Part shown: positions 54,683-63,568 of the stretch, piece by piece
How the letters are laid out: every line of letters starts with the position of its first letter
Position numbering within the stretch: position 1 is the first letter of the stretch
Assembly: GCA_934098375.1 (NCBI GenBank)
Contig: CAKOOC010000002.1
Location: 1-64,000 of the forward strand
DNA from: an uncultured Bacilli bacterium
Lineage (GTDB): Bacteria > Bacillota_I > Bacilli_A > RF39 > UBA660
Direction of reading: 5' to 3'
Length of the DNA: 64,000 nt
The notes under the pieces: generated by a model
The model's input: only the letters and a program-made list of their open reading frames with translations
Told to the model about the DNA's origin: nothing
Database searches by the model: none
Position numbers and translations under genes: made by a program

Positions 54683-55447
54683 ATGACAAAAGATTTAGAA
54701 GTTAAAAACCTATGCAAAAAATTCGGCGACAAAGAAATATTGAAAAATATTTCTTTTGATGTTTATGACGGCGAATTTTTATCAATCTTAGGCGCATCTG
54801 GTTGCGGAAAAACAACGCTGCTAAGAATTTTAATTGGCATCGAAAAACCTGATTCGGGAAAAATTATCAGAAATGGCAAAAACATCGTTAAGGCTAATCC
54901 ATCTGAAAGAGGAATGGGAATAGTATTTCAAAACTATGCTTTGTTTCCTAACATGACTATCCTTGAAAATGTTGCATATCCATTAAAAATAAAAAAAGCA
55001 ACTAAAAAAGATGCTAAAAAAATTGCTTTAGATACTTTAGAAAAAGTCGGTTTAAGTGATCAAATTAATAAGTATCCGAGTGAATTATCTGGCGGTCAAC
55101 AACAAAGAGTTGCCATCGCAAGAACGCTAGCTTTAAATTCAGATATTATATTATTTGATGAACCTATGTCAGCCCTTGATGCTGACAACCGATTAAAACT
55201 ACGTAAAGAATTTAAAGAAATTCAAAAGAAATTTAATATAACAATGATTTATATTACTCATGATCAAGAAGAAGCCTTCTCATTATCTGATAGAGTAATG
55301 GTAATGAAAGACGGAAAAATTGAACAAATTGATACCCCAAATAAAGTATTTAATGAACCAAAAACAGAATATGTTAAAAATTTTGTGACACAACATTTAA
55401 TTGATAAAGTATCATCAATAGAAAAGTGTACAGGAATAGATTTATAA
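54683..55447 (+). CDS. ABC transporter ATP-binding protein (PhnT2/PotA-like)
   Basis: A 254-residue importer ATPase. Walker A is LGASGCGKTTLL, Q-loop VFQNYALFPNMTILENV, signature ELSGGQQQRVAIARTLA, Walker B IILFDEPMSALD and switch ITHDQEEAFSLS. Unlike PotA or FbpC (about 350 residues) it lacks the C-terminal TOBE regulatory domain. It follows the binding protein by one base, and its stop overlaps the permease start (TAATG). Confidence 0.9.
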   Translation: MTKDLEVKNLCKKFGDKEILKNISFDVYDGEFLSILGASGCGKTTLLRILIGIEKPDSGKIIRNGKNIVKANPSERGMGIVFQNYALFPNMTILENVAYPLKIKKATKKDAKKIALDTLEKVGLSDQINKYPSELSGGQQQRVAIARTLALNSDIILFDEPMSALDADNRLKLRKEFKEIQKKFNITMIYITHDQEEAFSLSDRVMVMKDGKIEQIDTPNKVFNEPKTEYVKNFVTQHLIDKVSSIEKCTGIDL

Positions 55448-57033
55448 TGAAAAAAAGAAATATATACATTTTTTTAATACTATTATTATTTTTCACAGTA
55501 TCAATTATATATCCAATACTTTCTTTGTCACAAAATTTAGATTCAACCGCTTTTGAAGCATTGATGAAATCATCTCAGTTGAAAGAGGCTATAACTAATT
55601 CTTTAAAAGTAACAACTCTTGCAACTATTATTTCCATTTCCATATCATATTTACTTGCCTATACAATTAGTAGAACTAATATAAAACATAAAGTTTTAAT
55701 ATCTGTATTACTAACTTTGCCTATGTTAATCCCTTCTATATCACATGGCTTAGGTATTATTAACTTATTTGGTCAAAATGGCATAATAACTAATATATTA
55801 AAATTAGATTTTAACATTTTAGGATTTAACGGAATACTATTAGGATCAATTTTATATTCCTTTCCTGTATCATTTTTAATGTTTATTGATGCTTTCAATT
55901 ATGTTGATAATTCGATGTATGAAACTGCTAAAGTTTTAGGACTATCAAAATTTCAAACTTTCTCTAAAGTAACTTTTTATTATATGAAAAGACCACTTTT
56001 ATCTGCTATATTTGCAGTCTTTACTCTAATCATTACTGATTACGGAGTTCCTCTAGCTGTAGGTGGAAGATACACAACATTGCCATTATTCCTCTATAGA
56101 GAAGTAATCGGGTTATTAGATTTTTCAAAAGGAACATATATAAGTATGTTCTTGCTAACACCAGCTTTAATATCATTTATTATAGACATAGTAGTTAAAG
56201 ATAGAGATACTAATAATTTCGTAAAAAAAGAATATGTAATAGAAAATAATAAATTTCACATTTTGCTAAAAGGATTTACTTATTTTATCCTATTATTCTT
56301 AGCTGTTTTATTTGGATCATTTTTATACTTATCCATAGTAAGTAAATATCCATACGATACATCATTTTCTTTAAAACATTTTGATTATGTTATAAATAAA
56401 GGCGCAGTTGATATTTTAATAAATTCTTTAATTATTTCTGTATTAACAGCCCTTATAGGTACTATAGTTGCTTATATTTCTGCCTACATTGTAAGTAGAT
56501 CTAATATTAAAATTAAAAAAGTCTTGCACATTCTTATTACAATTACTCTAGCAGTTCCTGGTATTGTATTAGGACTTGCATACATGATTGCGTTTAAAAA
56601 TACTTTTATATACCGTACATTTTCAATATTAATAATGGTTAATATCACCCATTTTATTGCCTCTCCATACTTAATGGCATATAATGCTCTGTCAAAAATA
56701 AATAAAAATTATGAAGATGTTGGAAGCACTTGTGGTATTAGTGGTTTTAGAATTTTAAAAGATGTTATTATTCCTAATTCTGTAGATACCATCTTAGAAA
56801 TGATAAGTTATTTCTTTATTAACTCTATGATAACAATATCCGCGGTAACATTCCTATTTGGTACAAAAACAATGCCTTTATCATTATTAATTAATCAATA
56901 TGAAGGTCAAATGATGTTAGAAGAAGCCGCTATAATTTCACTTATAATTCTAATAATCAATTTTACCGTAAAACTAGCAATATACTTAATTAAAAGAAAA
57001 AGATATAATAATAAAAGAGGTGTAACATGTTAA
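55447..57033 (+). CDS. ABC transporter permease, two fused membrane domains (PhnU2-like)
   Basis: A 528-residue permease with about 12 membrane segments, two copies of the binding-protein-dependent inner-membrane domain. The first half has the coupling loop ETAKVLGLSKFQTFSKVTF, and the second EDVGSTCGISGFRILKDVIIPN. Both fit the E-A-A---G loop that docks on the ATPase. Fused permeases of this length are known in ThiP/FbpB and in the group annotated as 2-aminoethylphosphonate permease. ATG 55447 shares a base with the ATPase stop. It overlaps the LicC-like gene by 7 bases. Confidence 0.88.
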   Translation: MKKRNIYIFLILLLFFTVSIIYPILSLSQNLDSTAFEALMKSSQLKEAITNSLKVTTLATIISISISYLLAYTISRTNIKHKVLISVLLTLPMLIPSISHGLGIINLFGQNGIITNILKLDFNILGFNGILLGSILYSFPVSFLMFIDAFNYVDNSMYETAKVLGLSKFQTFSKVTFYYMKRPLLSAIFAVFTLIITDYGVPLAVGGRYTTLPLFLYREVIGLLDFSKGTYISMFLLTPALISFIIDIVVKDRDTNNFVKKEYVIENNKFHILLKGFTYFILLFLAVLFGSFLYLSIVSKYPYDTSFSLKHFDYVINKGAVDILINSLIISVLTALIGTIVAYISAYIVSRSNIKIKKVLHILITITLAVPGIVLGLAYMIAFKNTFIYRTFSILIMVNITHFIASPYLMAYNALSKINKNYEDVGSTCGISGFRILKDVIIPNSVDTILEMISYFFINSMITISAVTFLFGTKTMPLSLLINQYEGQMMLEEAAIISLIILIINFTVKLAIYLIKRKRYNNKRGVTC

Positions 57034-57929
57034 GTAAAAATCAATTTGAAGTTTTGGTTTACATTGAAAGTAAACAAAATGAAAAAATATCTCAAAGAGA
57101 GATAAGTTCTAATATAAATATTTCCTTAGGTACAGTTAATAAAATAATGTCAGAATTAATGCAAGTTGGTTTAATTGTTCAAAAAGACCAGTTTATTCAC
57201 ATAACTACTAAAGGTTATGATATATTAAAACCATATAAAGTAAAAAGAGCAATTTTTTTAGCCGCCGGCTTTGGTTCTAGACTAGTTCCCATAACTTTAA
57301 ATACACCAAAACCATTAGTATTAGTAAAAGGCAAAAGAATAATTGAAACGCTTTTAGATGCCGTAGTCGCTGCCGATATAGAAGAAATAATAATTGTAAC
57401 TGGTTATTTAAATGAACAATTTGAAGTTTTAAAAAAGAAATATCCTAATATTAAATTAATAATAAATGATATGTATAATGAAGCAAATAACATTTCTAGT
57501 GCATATTTAGTAAGAGATTTAATTAAAAACGCTTACGTTCTAGAATCTGATTTATATTTATATAACCCTAAATTAATTAGAAAATATGAATATCATAGTA
57601 ATTTTTTAGGTTACTATGTTGATCGAAGTGACGATTGGTGTATTGAAACCAAAAATGGCATCATCGTAAAAGAAAAAATTGGTGGTGAAAACTGCTATCA
57701 AATGGTCGGAATTTCTTATTATGATGAAGAAGATGGTAAGAAAATAGAAAAAGACATGAAAGATGTTTTTGAATCCCCTGGTGGCAAAGAAAAATATTGG
57801 GAGCAAGTTATATTAGATGTATGCAAAAAACACTATAATATTTACATAAGAGAATGCCATAAAGAAGACATTATCGAAATAGATACATTTAATGAACTAA
57901 AAGCCATAGATAAAACCTATGATGTTTAA
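57027..57929 (+). CDS. HTH-LicC-like cytidylyltransferase
   Basis: A 300-residue two-domain protein. Residues about 1-72 form a MarR-like winged helix (ISQREISSNINISLGTVNKIMSEL). The rest is a nucleotidyltransferase: RAIFLAAGFGSRLVPIT with TPKPLVLVKGK (CTP loop), then IIVTGYLNEQFEVLKKKYP and MYNEANNISSAYLV. The C-terminal text KYWEQVILDVCKK and IIEIDTFNELKAI matches pneumococcal LicC (phosphocholine cytidylyltransferase) in layout. It should make a CDP-activated headgroup, choline- or aminoethylphosphonate-like. AGAGGTG precedes the ATG. It is coupled to the importer, so imported substrate and activation are linked; the HTH could regulate the operon. Confidence 0.8.
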   Translation: MLSKNQFEVLVYIESKQNEKISQREISSNINISLGTVNKIMSELMQVGLIVQKDQFIHITTKGYDILKPYKVKRAIFLAAGFGSRLVPITLNTPKPLVLVKGKRIIETLLDAVVAADIEEIIIVTGYLNEQFEVLKKKYPNIKLIINDMYNEANNISSAYLVRDLIKNAYVLESDLYLYNPKLIRKYEYHSNFLGYYVDRSDDWCIETKNGIIVKEKIGGENCYQMVGISYYDEEDGKKIEKDMKDVFESPGGKEKYWEQVILDVCKKHYNIYIRECHKEDIIEIDTFNELKAIDKTYDV

Positions 57930-58864
57930 TAATAAAATACATTCTTAAAATTTGAATGTATTTTATTGTTTAAAGAAAACACCCAGATAGTCTGGGGGTT
58001 CGGTCTATCTTTTAAAATCAGTTTCCAGTACCTTTTCACTTTATTATAAATTGTTTTATTACTTTTCATAGTTTTAATTCTTGTTTTATTAAGAGCCCTA
58101 GATATTAATTGAACTAAATGAAAAGTATCTATGATTATTTGAGCATTGGGAAACATTTTTTTAATTAAGGAAACATATGGAGAATACATATCAATAACAA
58201 TGAATTTTACTGATTTTCTAGCATTAAAAGAGTAATAACCAAAATATCTTAATAAACCTAATAATCTTCTATCTTCAACAATGTCAATAGTTTGGCCAGT
58301 TTCGCCGTTGCACATATGAAAACTCATCGCACCGTCAGCAGACTTAACAGATTTAAATTCATCAAAAGATAAGACTTTCGGTAAATAATTTTTATAAAGT
58401 TTTTGATTGTCAAAGTAAGAATCCATAACTCTTTCCACTGTATTGGGAGAAACATTGTTATTTCTAGCAATGTCTTTCTCTGAAATCTTATTTCTTAGTT
58501 CATTGGCTATTTTCCATTTAGTATTTTTAGATATAAAGCAGCCATAATCAGTAACCTTATCTCTTAAAGTGAAGGTCTTACCACAATGTTTGCAGAGATA
58601 TCTTTGTTTTTTTAGTCTAAGAATAGTCTTAAAACCAGCAACATCGGGTATTTTAATATTTGATGTTATAAAACCATGATTCTCAAATTTATTATCAAAC
58701 ACAACACCACATTTTTCACAACAAGTAGGTTTATAAGTTAGAGTTCCTTCAAATACTTTATAATAAATACCTTTAATTTTTTCTTTATGATAACAATTTT
58801 CGCAAAATTTAATATTATTATCTTTCAATTCTAGCAATTCTATCATATAATTTAATTCAGACAT
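57926..58864 (-). mobile_element. Truncated ISL3-family transposase
   Basis: A minus-strand frame of about 312 residues from ATG 58864 (preceded by AGAAGG). It has the ISL3 zinc-binding N-terminus (FCENCYHK, TCCEKCG, YLCKHCGKTFT), a helix-turn-helix (EKDIARNNNVSPNTVERVMDS) and the DDE start LSFDEFKSVK. It continues with FIVIDMYSPYVSLIKKMFPNAQIIIDTFHLVQ. Family members have about 400 or more residues. Here the homology ends at KRYWKLILKDR, and the frame then runs through a CCCAGA-TAG-TCTGGG hairpin (57982-57996) and the LicC terminator. About 100 C-terminal residues, including the last catalytic Glu, are missing. I could not define both inverted ends. Confidence 0.82.
57931..57969. terminator. 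Terminator of the ABC-LicC operon
   Basis: AATAAAATACATTC pairs with GAATGTATTTTATT around TTAAAATTT. A 14-base perfect stem directly after the LicC stop, symmetrical enough to act in both directions. Confidence 0.8.
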
Positions 58865-59044
58865 ATAAGTAACCTTCTTTCGTGTTTGTTTAGTCACTTA
58901 CATTGTATCAAGGTTAAACTTATATGTCTTTTATTATAAAAAAGTTATATAATGTTTTACACATTACACACACTAAAAATTATACAACCTTTTTCTTTAA
59001 ATAATACGCTTTAAATAATATGTAAATAATGCAGATATTGTAAA

Positions 59045-59073
59045 TTTACTTATATACTCATATATGTTATAAT
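59045..59073 (+). promoter_or_regulatory. Promoter of the surface-glycan operon
   Basis: TTTACT, 17 bases, TATAAT with TGT in front (extended -10). It lies in the 233-base gap (58865-59097) between the transposase and the flippase, which holds nothing else recognisable. Confidence 0.6.
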
Positions 59074-59097
59074 TTTGAAAGAATGAGTGGTAATTAT

Positions 59098-60555
59098 ATG
59101 AAAAAAACACTTTTTAAAAACACAATATATAAAGCATTATTAAGTTTTGCCAATATAGTTATTCCTTTATTAGTTGGGCCATATATTGTGAAACTTTTAA
59201 ATGTAGAATTATACGGAACATACAATAAAGTTTACGCTGATTTTCAGTTTTTTCTGACATTTGCCTCATTTGGTATTTATACTTATGGAATTAGAGAAAT
59301 TAGTAAGATTCGTGATAATAAAGAGAAAGTTTCAAAACTATTAAGCAATTTATTTTTATTATCTTTATTATCTAATATATGTGTAGGATTAATTTACTTT
59401 ATATATGCTAAATTAATTTCATCTGGTATTACTTACACTTTATATCTCATTATGTTGATTCAAATTGTCGGTAATATTTTTTATATAGAATTTGTTAATG
59501 AAGCTCTAGAAAATTATCAATTTATCACTATTAAAACTCTCATTATAAAAATACTATATATGTTATCTTTGTTTATTTTTGTTAAAAAAACTGACGATGT
59601 AATTATATATTCAATAATAATATGCTTAACAGTATTTTTAAATAATATTGTTAGTTTTATTTATGCTAAAAGAAGGATAAAATTTAATTTTTCAGAAATT
59701 AAATTTAGAAAATATATAAAGCCTATATTTGGAGTATTTATTATAACTAATATTGACTTATTATATAGTCAATTAGATAAGGTAATGTTAGGAAAATTTA
59801 CAAGTAATGTTGCTGTTACCCTATATTATATTCCTTATTATATAGTTTCTACCCTATCAGCTATTCCTTATGCTATAATCAACGTTTCAATTCCTAGACT
59901 ATCTTATTTAATAGAAAATGAAGGAAAGGAAAACTACGAAAAAACGCTAAATAAATCATTATCATCTTTATTATTTATTATAATTCCTATGTGTATAGGT
60001 GTATTTGTATTAGCCAAAGAGGTTGTTGTTTTGTATGCTGGTGAAAAATATATAAGTATGGTTTCTACCTTAATGTTAGCTTGCATTATAAGGATTATAA
60101 TAAGTATTCAGTCGACAATGATAAATTTAGTTATGTATCCTAATAATCAAGAGAAAAAAATTATAACCTATAGTTTTATATGCGGAATTATTAATTTATT
60201 ATTTAATATAGTATTAGTTATTTTTAAAATATTTACACCATTTATGTGCATGTTTACAACTGGTATAGTTGAATTATTATTAAGTATACTGCTATATAAT
60301 TTTATTAAAAGAAAACTAAATATAAAATATAACTTATTTACAAAGCAAAATTTTATGTATTTAATACTATCTTTAAGCTTTATTCCGATATCCTTATTAA
60401 TAAGACTTGCTAATTTTGGATTTGTTTTAAATTTACTATTAATCATTTTTATATGTGTTATTCTATATGTTGGTATATTATTTTATAAAAAAGATGAGAA
60501 TTTATTTTTGATAATTAATAAATTTTTTGGAAAGTTGAGGAAAAAACAAAAATGA
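59098..60555 (+). CDS. Polysaccharide flippase (Wzx/MATE-like)
   Basis: A 485-residue membrane protein with about 12-14 hydrophobic segments, of the oligosaccharide flippase group. The start LFKNTIYKALLSFANIVIPLLVGPYIVKLLNVELYG is typical, with ASFGIYTYGIREISKIRDN next and YSQLDKVMLGKF in the middle. It should move a lipid-linked glycan across the membrane. ATG 59098 is preferred over 59083, although both have weak ribosome-binding sites. Its end overlaps the sulfotransferase-like gene by ATGA. First gene of an operon running beyond the window. Confidence 0.85.
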   Translation: MKKTLFKNTIYKALLSFANIVIPLLVGPYIVKLLNVELYGTYNKVYADFQFFLTFASFGIYTYGIREISKIRDNKEKVSKLLSNLFLLSLLSNICVGLIYFIYAKLISSGITYTLYLIMLIQIVGNIFYIEFVNEALENYQFITIKTLIIKILYMLSLFIFVKKTDDVIIYSIIICLTVFLNNIVSFIYAKRRIKFNFSEIKFRKYIKPIFGVFIITNIDLLYSQLDKVMLGKFTSNVAVTLYYIPYYIVSTLSAIPYAIINVSIPRLSYLIENEGKENYEKTLNKSLSSLLFIIIPMCIGVFVLAKEVVVLYAGEKYISMVSTLMLACIIRIIISIQSTMINLVMYPNNQEKKIITYSFICGIINLLFNIVLVIFKIFTPFMCMFTTGIVELLLSILLYNFIKRKLNIKYNLFTKQNFMYLILSLSFIPISLLIRLANFGFVLNLLLIIFICVILYVGILFYKKDENLFLIINKFFGKLRKKQK

Positions 60556-61607
60556 AAAAATTAATGGTTGCAACGGGTTACATGGGATCTGGTTCTTCTG
60601 CTGTAACTGATTTGCTTGCTGAATACAAAGATTGTTTTAATGAATATAAATCATTTGAGTATGTATTCTTACATTGTCCCAATGGTTTATTTGATTTAGA
60701 AGATCACTTACTAATTGGTAATAATGCCATTAAAAGTGATGCATCATTAAGATTATTTGAAGAACAAATGAAAAAATTATACGATAAACCATTTTGGTGG
60801 GTCGGTAATTACAAAAAAATAATAGGGCCAAAATTTATGGATTATACAGAAGAATTTGTTGAAAAAATAACTCAGTTTAAATTTTCTGGTTTTTGGTATT
60901 ATCAAGAAGAAGTTAACTTTAACATGTTCTTAAAATTACTAGTTAGAAAACCTTTTAAAATGATAACTAAAAATAAATGCTTTAATAAGCCTGTATTAAA
61001 ATATAATGATGGAATGAAATTAACATATATTAAACCTGAAGAATTTTATCCTGCTGCTAAAGAGTATATAAATAAGGTTTTAAATGAAGCATCCAAAGGT
61101 CATGATAACATAATTATGGACCAGTTATTACTTCCCTTTAATTTATTTAGAGTAGATAACTATTTTGGAGATGAATTAAAAGTTATTGTTGTTGATCGTG
61201 ATCCAAGAGATGTATATATTATAAATAAATATATTTGGCCGAGCAGAAAAATAACTGTACCATTTCCTACAGACGCAGAAAAATTTTGCGAAGTATATAA
61301 AAATATGCGCGAAATGGAAAAACCATGCCATTCTGAAAAAGTGTTAAGAATTCATTTTGAAGATTTAATTTATAAATATGATGATACCGTTAAGAAAATA
61401 GAAAAATTTATTGGCTTTAAACCCGAAGACCATATAAATAAAAAAACACGCTTTATTCCAGAAATGTCTATCAAAAATACACAAATATATAGTAGTGAAG
61501 CCTATAAAGATGAAATTAAAATAATTGAAAACAAACTTAAATCATATTTATATAAGTTTCCTTACAAAATAGATAATAAGGTAGAAGAAACGGTAGAGTT
61601 CGATTAG
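60552..61607 (+). CDS. Sulfotransferase-like P-loop protein
   Basis: A 351-residue protein. The N-terminal P-loop ATGYMGSGSSAVTDLLAEY fits the 5'-phosphosulfate loop of sulfotransferases. KVIVVDRDPRDVYIINKYIWP fits the 3'-phosphate-binding segment (R-D-P-R-D), and LRIHFEDLIYKYDDTVKKIEKFIGF is the usual C-terminal element. It would transfer sulfate from PAPS to a sugar or peptide on the surface polymer. Its place between flippase and LicD supports glycan modification. Sulfation is uncommon in Gram-positive gut bacteria, and no PAPS-making genes are in the window. It may transfer another group. Confidence 0.72.
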   Translation: MKKLMVATGYMGSGSSAVTDLLAEYKDCFNEYKSFEYVFLHCPNGLFDLEDHLLIGNNAIKSDASLRLFEEQMKKLYDKPFWWVGNYKKIIGPKFMDYTEEFVEKITQFKFSGFWYYQEEVNFNMFLKLLVRKPFKMITKNKCFNKPVLKYNDGMKLTYIKPEEFYPAAKEYINKVLNEASKGHDNIIMDQLLLPFNLFRVDNYFGDELKVIVVDRDPRDVYIINKYIWPSRKITVPFPTDAEKFCEVYKNMREMEKPCHSEKVLRIHFEDLIYKYDDTVKKIEKFIGFKPEDHINKKTRFIPEMSIKNTQIYSSEAYKDEIKIIENKLKSYLYKFPYKIDNKVEETVEFD

Positions 61608-61616
61608 GTAGTGCCA

Positions 61617-62447
61617 ATGAAAGATTATAAACGTGATTTACAATTATGTATTTTAGAAATAGTAAAAGATATAGACAAAGTATGTAAAAAGCATAATATT
61701 GAATATTTTTTAGCATATGGTTCTGTTTTAGGAGCAATTAGGCACCAAGGTTTTATTCCATGGGATGATGATTTTGACATAATGATAAAATATGAACAGT
61801 ACAATGAGTTTTTAGAAGCTTGTCAAAAAGATTTAGATCCTAATAAATACTTTGTTCAAACGCCCGAAACGGAGCCTAATTATTATTTATCTTTTGCTAA
61901 AATACGTAATATTAAAACGACACTTATTGAAGAAGGGAATAAATATGAAAACATTACAAATGGAGTTTATGTTGATGTATTTCCTTTAGTAGGTGTTCCA
62001 AATAGTAAAATAAAAAGAAAGATCTTAGAAATAAATCGTGCTTTTGCGTTATCAGCAAATCGAAATGTTATAAATAGCAAATTTTTATACAATATATTTA
62101 AAATCTTTTTAAAATTATTCGGGAAAAAAAGAATTTTAAAATATACGACTAAAAAATGCTTAAAATATAATTGTGATGACTATGAAAACTGTGTTTCTAT
62201 ATTTGATGGTGATGGTTTTGATTTAAATGTCGTTTCTAACAAAGTTTTAGGCAAACCCAATTATGTTAAATTTGAGGATATAAAATTACCAATTCCTAAC
62301 GATTCTGATTCTTATTTAAAGAAAATATATGGTGATTATATGCAGATTCCAAGTCCTAAACAAATTAAAGCAAAAGAACATAAACCATACATAATTGATT
62401 TAAAACACTCCTATGAAGAATATACAAAAATAAATGAAAAGAGCTGA
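61617..62447 (+). CDS. licD: LicD family transferase
   Basis: A 276-residue nucleotidyltransferase-fold enzyme. Core motifs are YFLAYGSVLGAIRHQGFIPWDDDFDI, where GS and the D-x-D residues form the catalytic site, and YVDVFPLVG. The C-terminal part FEDIKLPIPNDSDSYLKKIYGDYM is also typical of LicD. LicD moves phosphocholine, or related phosphoramines, from a CDP carrier onto teichoic acid or capsule sugars. It is the natural partner of the LicC-like protein at 57027. ATG 61617 follows AGGTAGTG; a GTG lies six bases upstream. Confidence 0.9.
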   Translation: MKDYKRDLQLCILEIVKDIDKVCKKHNIEYFLAYGSVLGAIRHQGFIPWDDDFDIMIKYEQYNEFLEACQKDLDPNKYFVQTPETEPNYYLSFAKIRNIKTTLIEEGNKYENITNGVYVDVFPLVGVPNSKIKRKILEINRAFALSANRNVINSKFLYNIFKIFLKLFGKKRILKYTTKKCLKYNCDDYENCVSIFDGDGFDLNVVSNKVLGKPNYVKFEDIKLPIPNDSDSYLKKIYGDYMQIPSPKQIKAKEHKPYIIDLKHSYEEYTKINEKS

Positions 62448-62452
62448 ATAAA

Positions 62453-63568
62453 TTGAAAAAAAAAATACTATTTATTATTTGGTCATATTCTAGTGGTGGC
62501 GGTGCTGAAAAAATATTGAATAATCTTATAGATGAATTGTCTAAAGATAATTATGAAATAGATGTATTAGAGTATTGGAAGGCAAATACCACCACTATTA
62601 ACCATAATATAACAACTTTTAATTCCATTGTAGATCCAAAAATTGATAAAAAAATCAGCCGTGTTATAAAAAAATTTTTAGTTTATTTTTTTCCAGTAAT
62701 ATTAAGAAAAAAATATATGCCATCAAAATATGATGCAGAAATATCCTTTAATTACATGATTCCAACGTTTTTATTAAATAAAAATACGCCAAAAATATCT
62801 TGGATCCATGGTGATATATATGATTTACAAAATAATAAATTTAATAAAAAAATTCAAGAATTTTATTTAAAACGAGTAAACAACATAGTTGCAATTTCTA
62901 ATAATACTTATCAATCAATAATTGATGTTTATCCAAAATTTAAAGAAAAAACAATAATTATTAATAATTCTTATAATTTTGATGAAATATTAACCAAATC
63001 TAAGGAATTTAAAGTTGCCAAAAAAGCAAAAATTAAACGCATTTTATTTCTTGGAAGATTAGATAATAACAAAAATCCATTGTTTTTGATTGATATTGCA
63101 AAAACAGTTTCTATACCTAATTTTGAAATTTATATAATTGGAGATGGTGAACTAAAAACGGAAATAAAAGAGCAAATTGAAATTAATAATCTAAATGAAA
63201 AAGTGATACTGTTAAATTATCAAAAAAATCCATACCCATACATAGCAAGTTCGGATATATTAATATGTTGTTCAAAAAGCGAAGGATTTCCAACAACTAT
63301 TGCTGAAGGGATGATATTAGGAAAACCATTTGTAAGCATGAATGTAGGCGGAGTAGAGGAACTATCTGAAAATGGAAACTGTGGCTTAGTAGCCAAAAAT
63401 AAATATGAATTTATCGATAATTTACAAAAATTGATGACAAATTTTGAATTATATAATAAAATGAGTATGAATTGTTTCGAATACATTAAAAGATTTTCTC
63501 CTGAAAAGCAATGTGAGAAAGTTAAAAAATTGCTAGAAAATATGAAAGGTAATAATAACAATGACTAA
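62453..63568 (+). CDS. Glycosyltransferase family 4 protein
   Basis: A 371-residue GT-B glycosyltransferase. The N-terminal half has YSSGGGAEKILNNLI and ISWIHGDIYDL. The donor-binding half has KRILFLGRLDNNKNPLFLIDIA, and then EIYIIGDGELK. YIASSDILICCSKSEGFPTTIAEGMILGKPFVSMNVGGVEEL holds the family E-x7-E (E in SEGF and AEGM). The start is TTG at 62453, five bases after licD, with GAGCTGA upstream. It overlaps the next glycosyltransferase by 8 bases. It adds a sugar to the surface polymer; the sugar is unknown. Confidence 0.88.
   Translation: MKKKILFIIWSYSSGGGAEKILNNLIDELSKDNYEIDVLEYWKANTTTINHNITTFNSIVDPKIDKKISRVIKKFLVYFFPVILRKKYMPSKYDAEISFNYMIPTFLLNKNTPKISWIHGDIYDLQNNKFNKKIQEFYLKRVNNIVAISNNTYQSIIDVYPKFKEKTIIINNSYNFDEILTKSKEFKVAKKAKIKRILFLGRLDNNKNPLFLIDIAKTVSIPNFEIYIIGDGELKTEIKEQIEINNLNEKVILLNYQKNPYPYIASSDILICCSKSEGFPTTIAEGMILGKPFVSMNVGGVEELSENGNCGLVAKNKYEFIDNLQKLMTNFELYNKMSMNCFEYIKRFSPEKQCEKVKKLLENMKGNNNND

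Noticed and set aside
63220..63561. Minus-strand 113-residue frame
   Set aside because: Antisense to the conserved donor-binding part of the GT4 glycosyltransferase.
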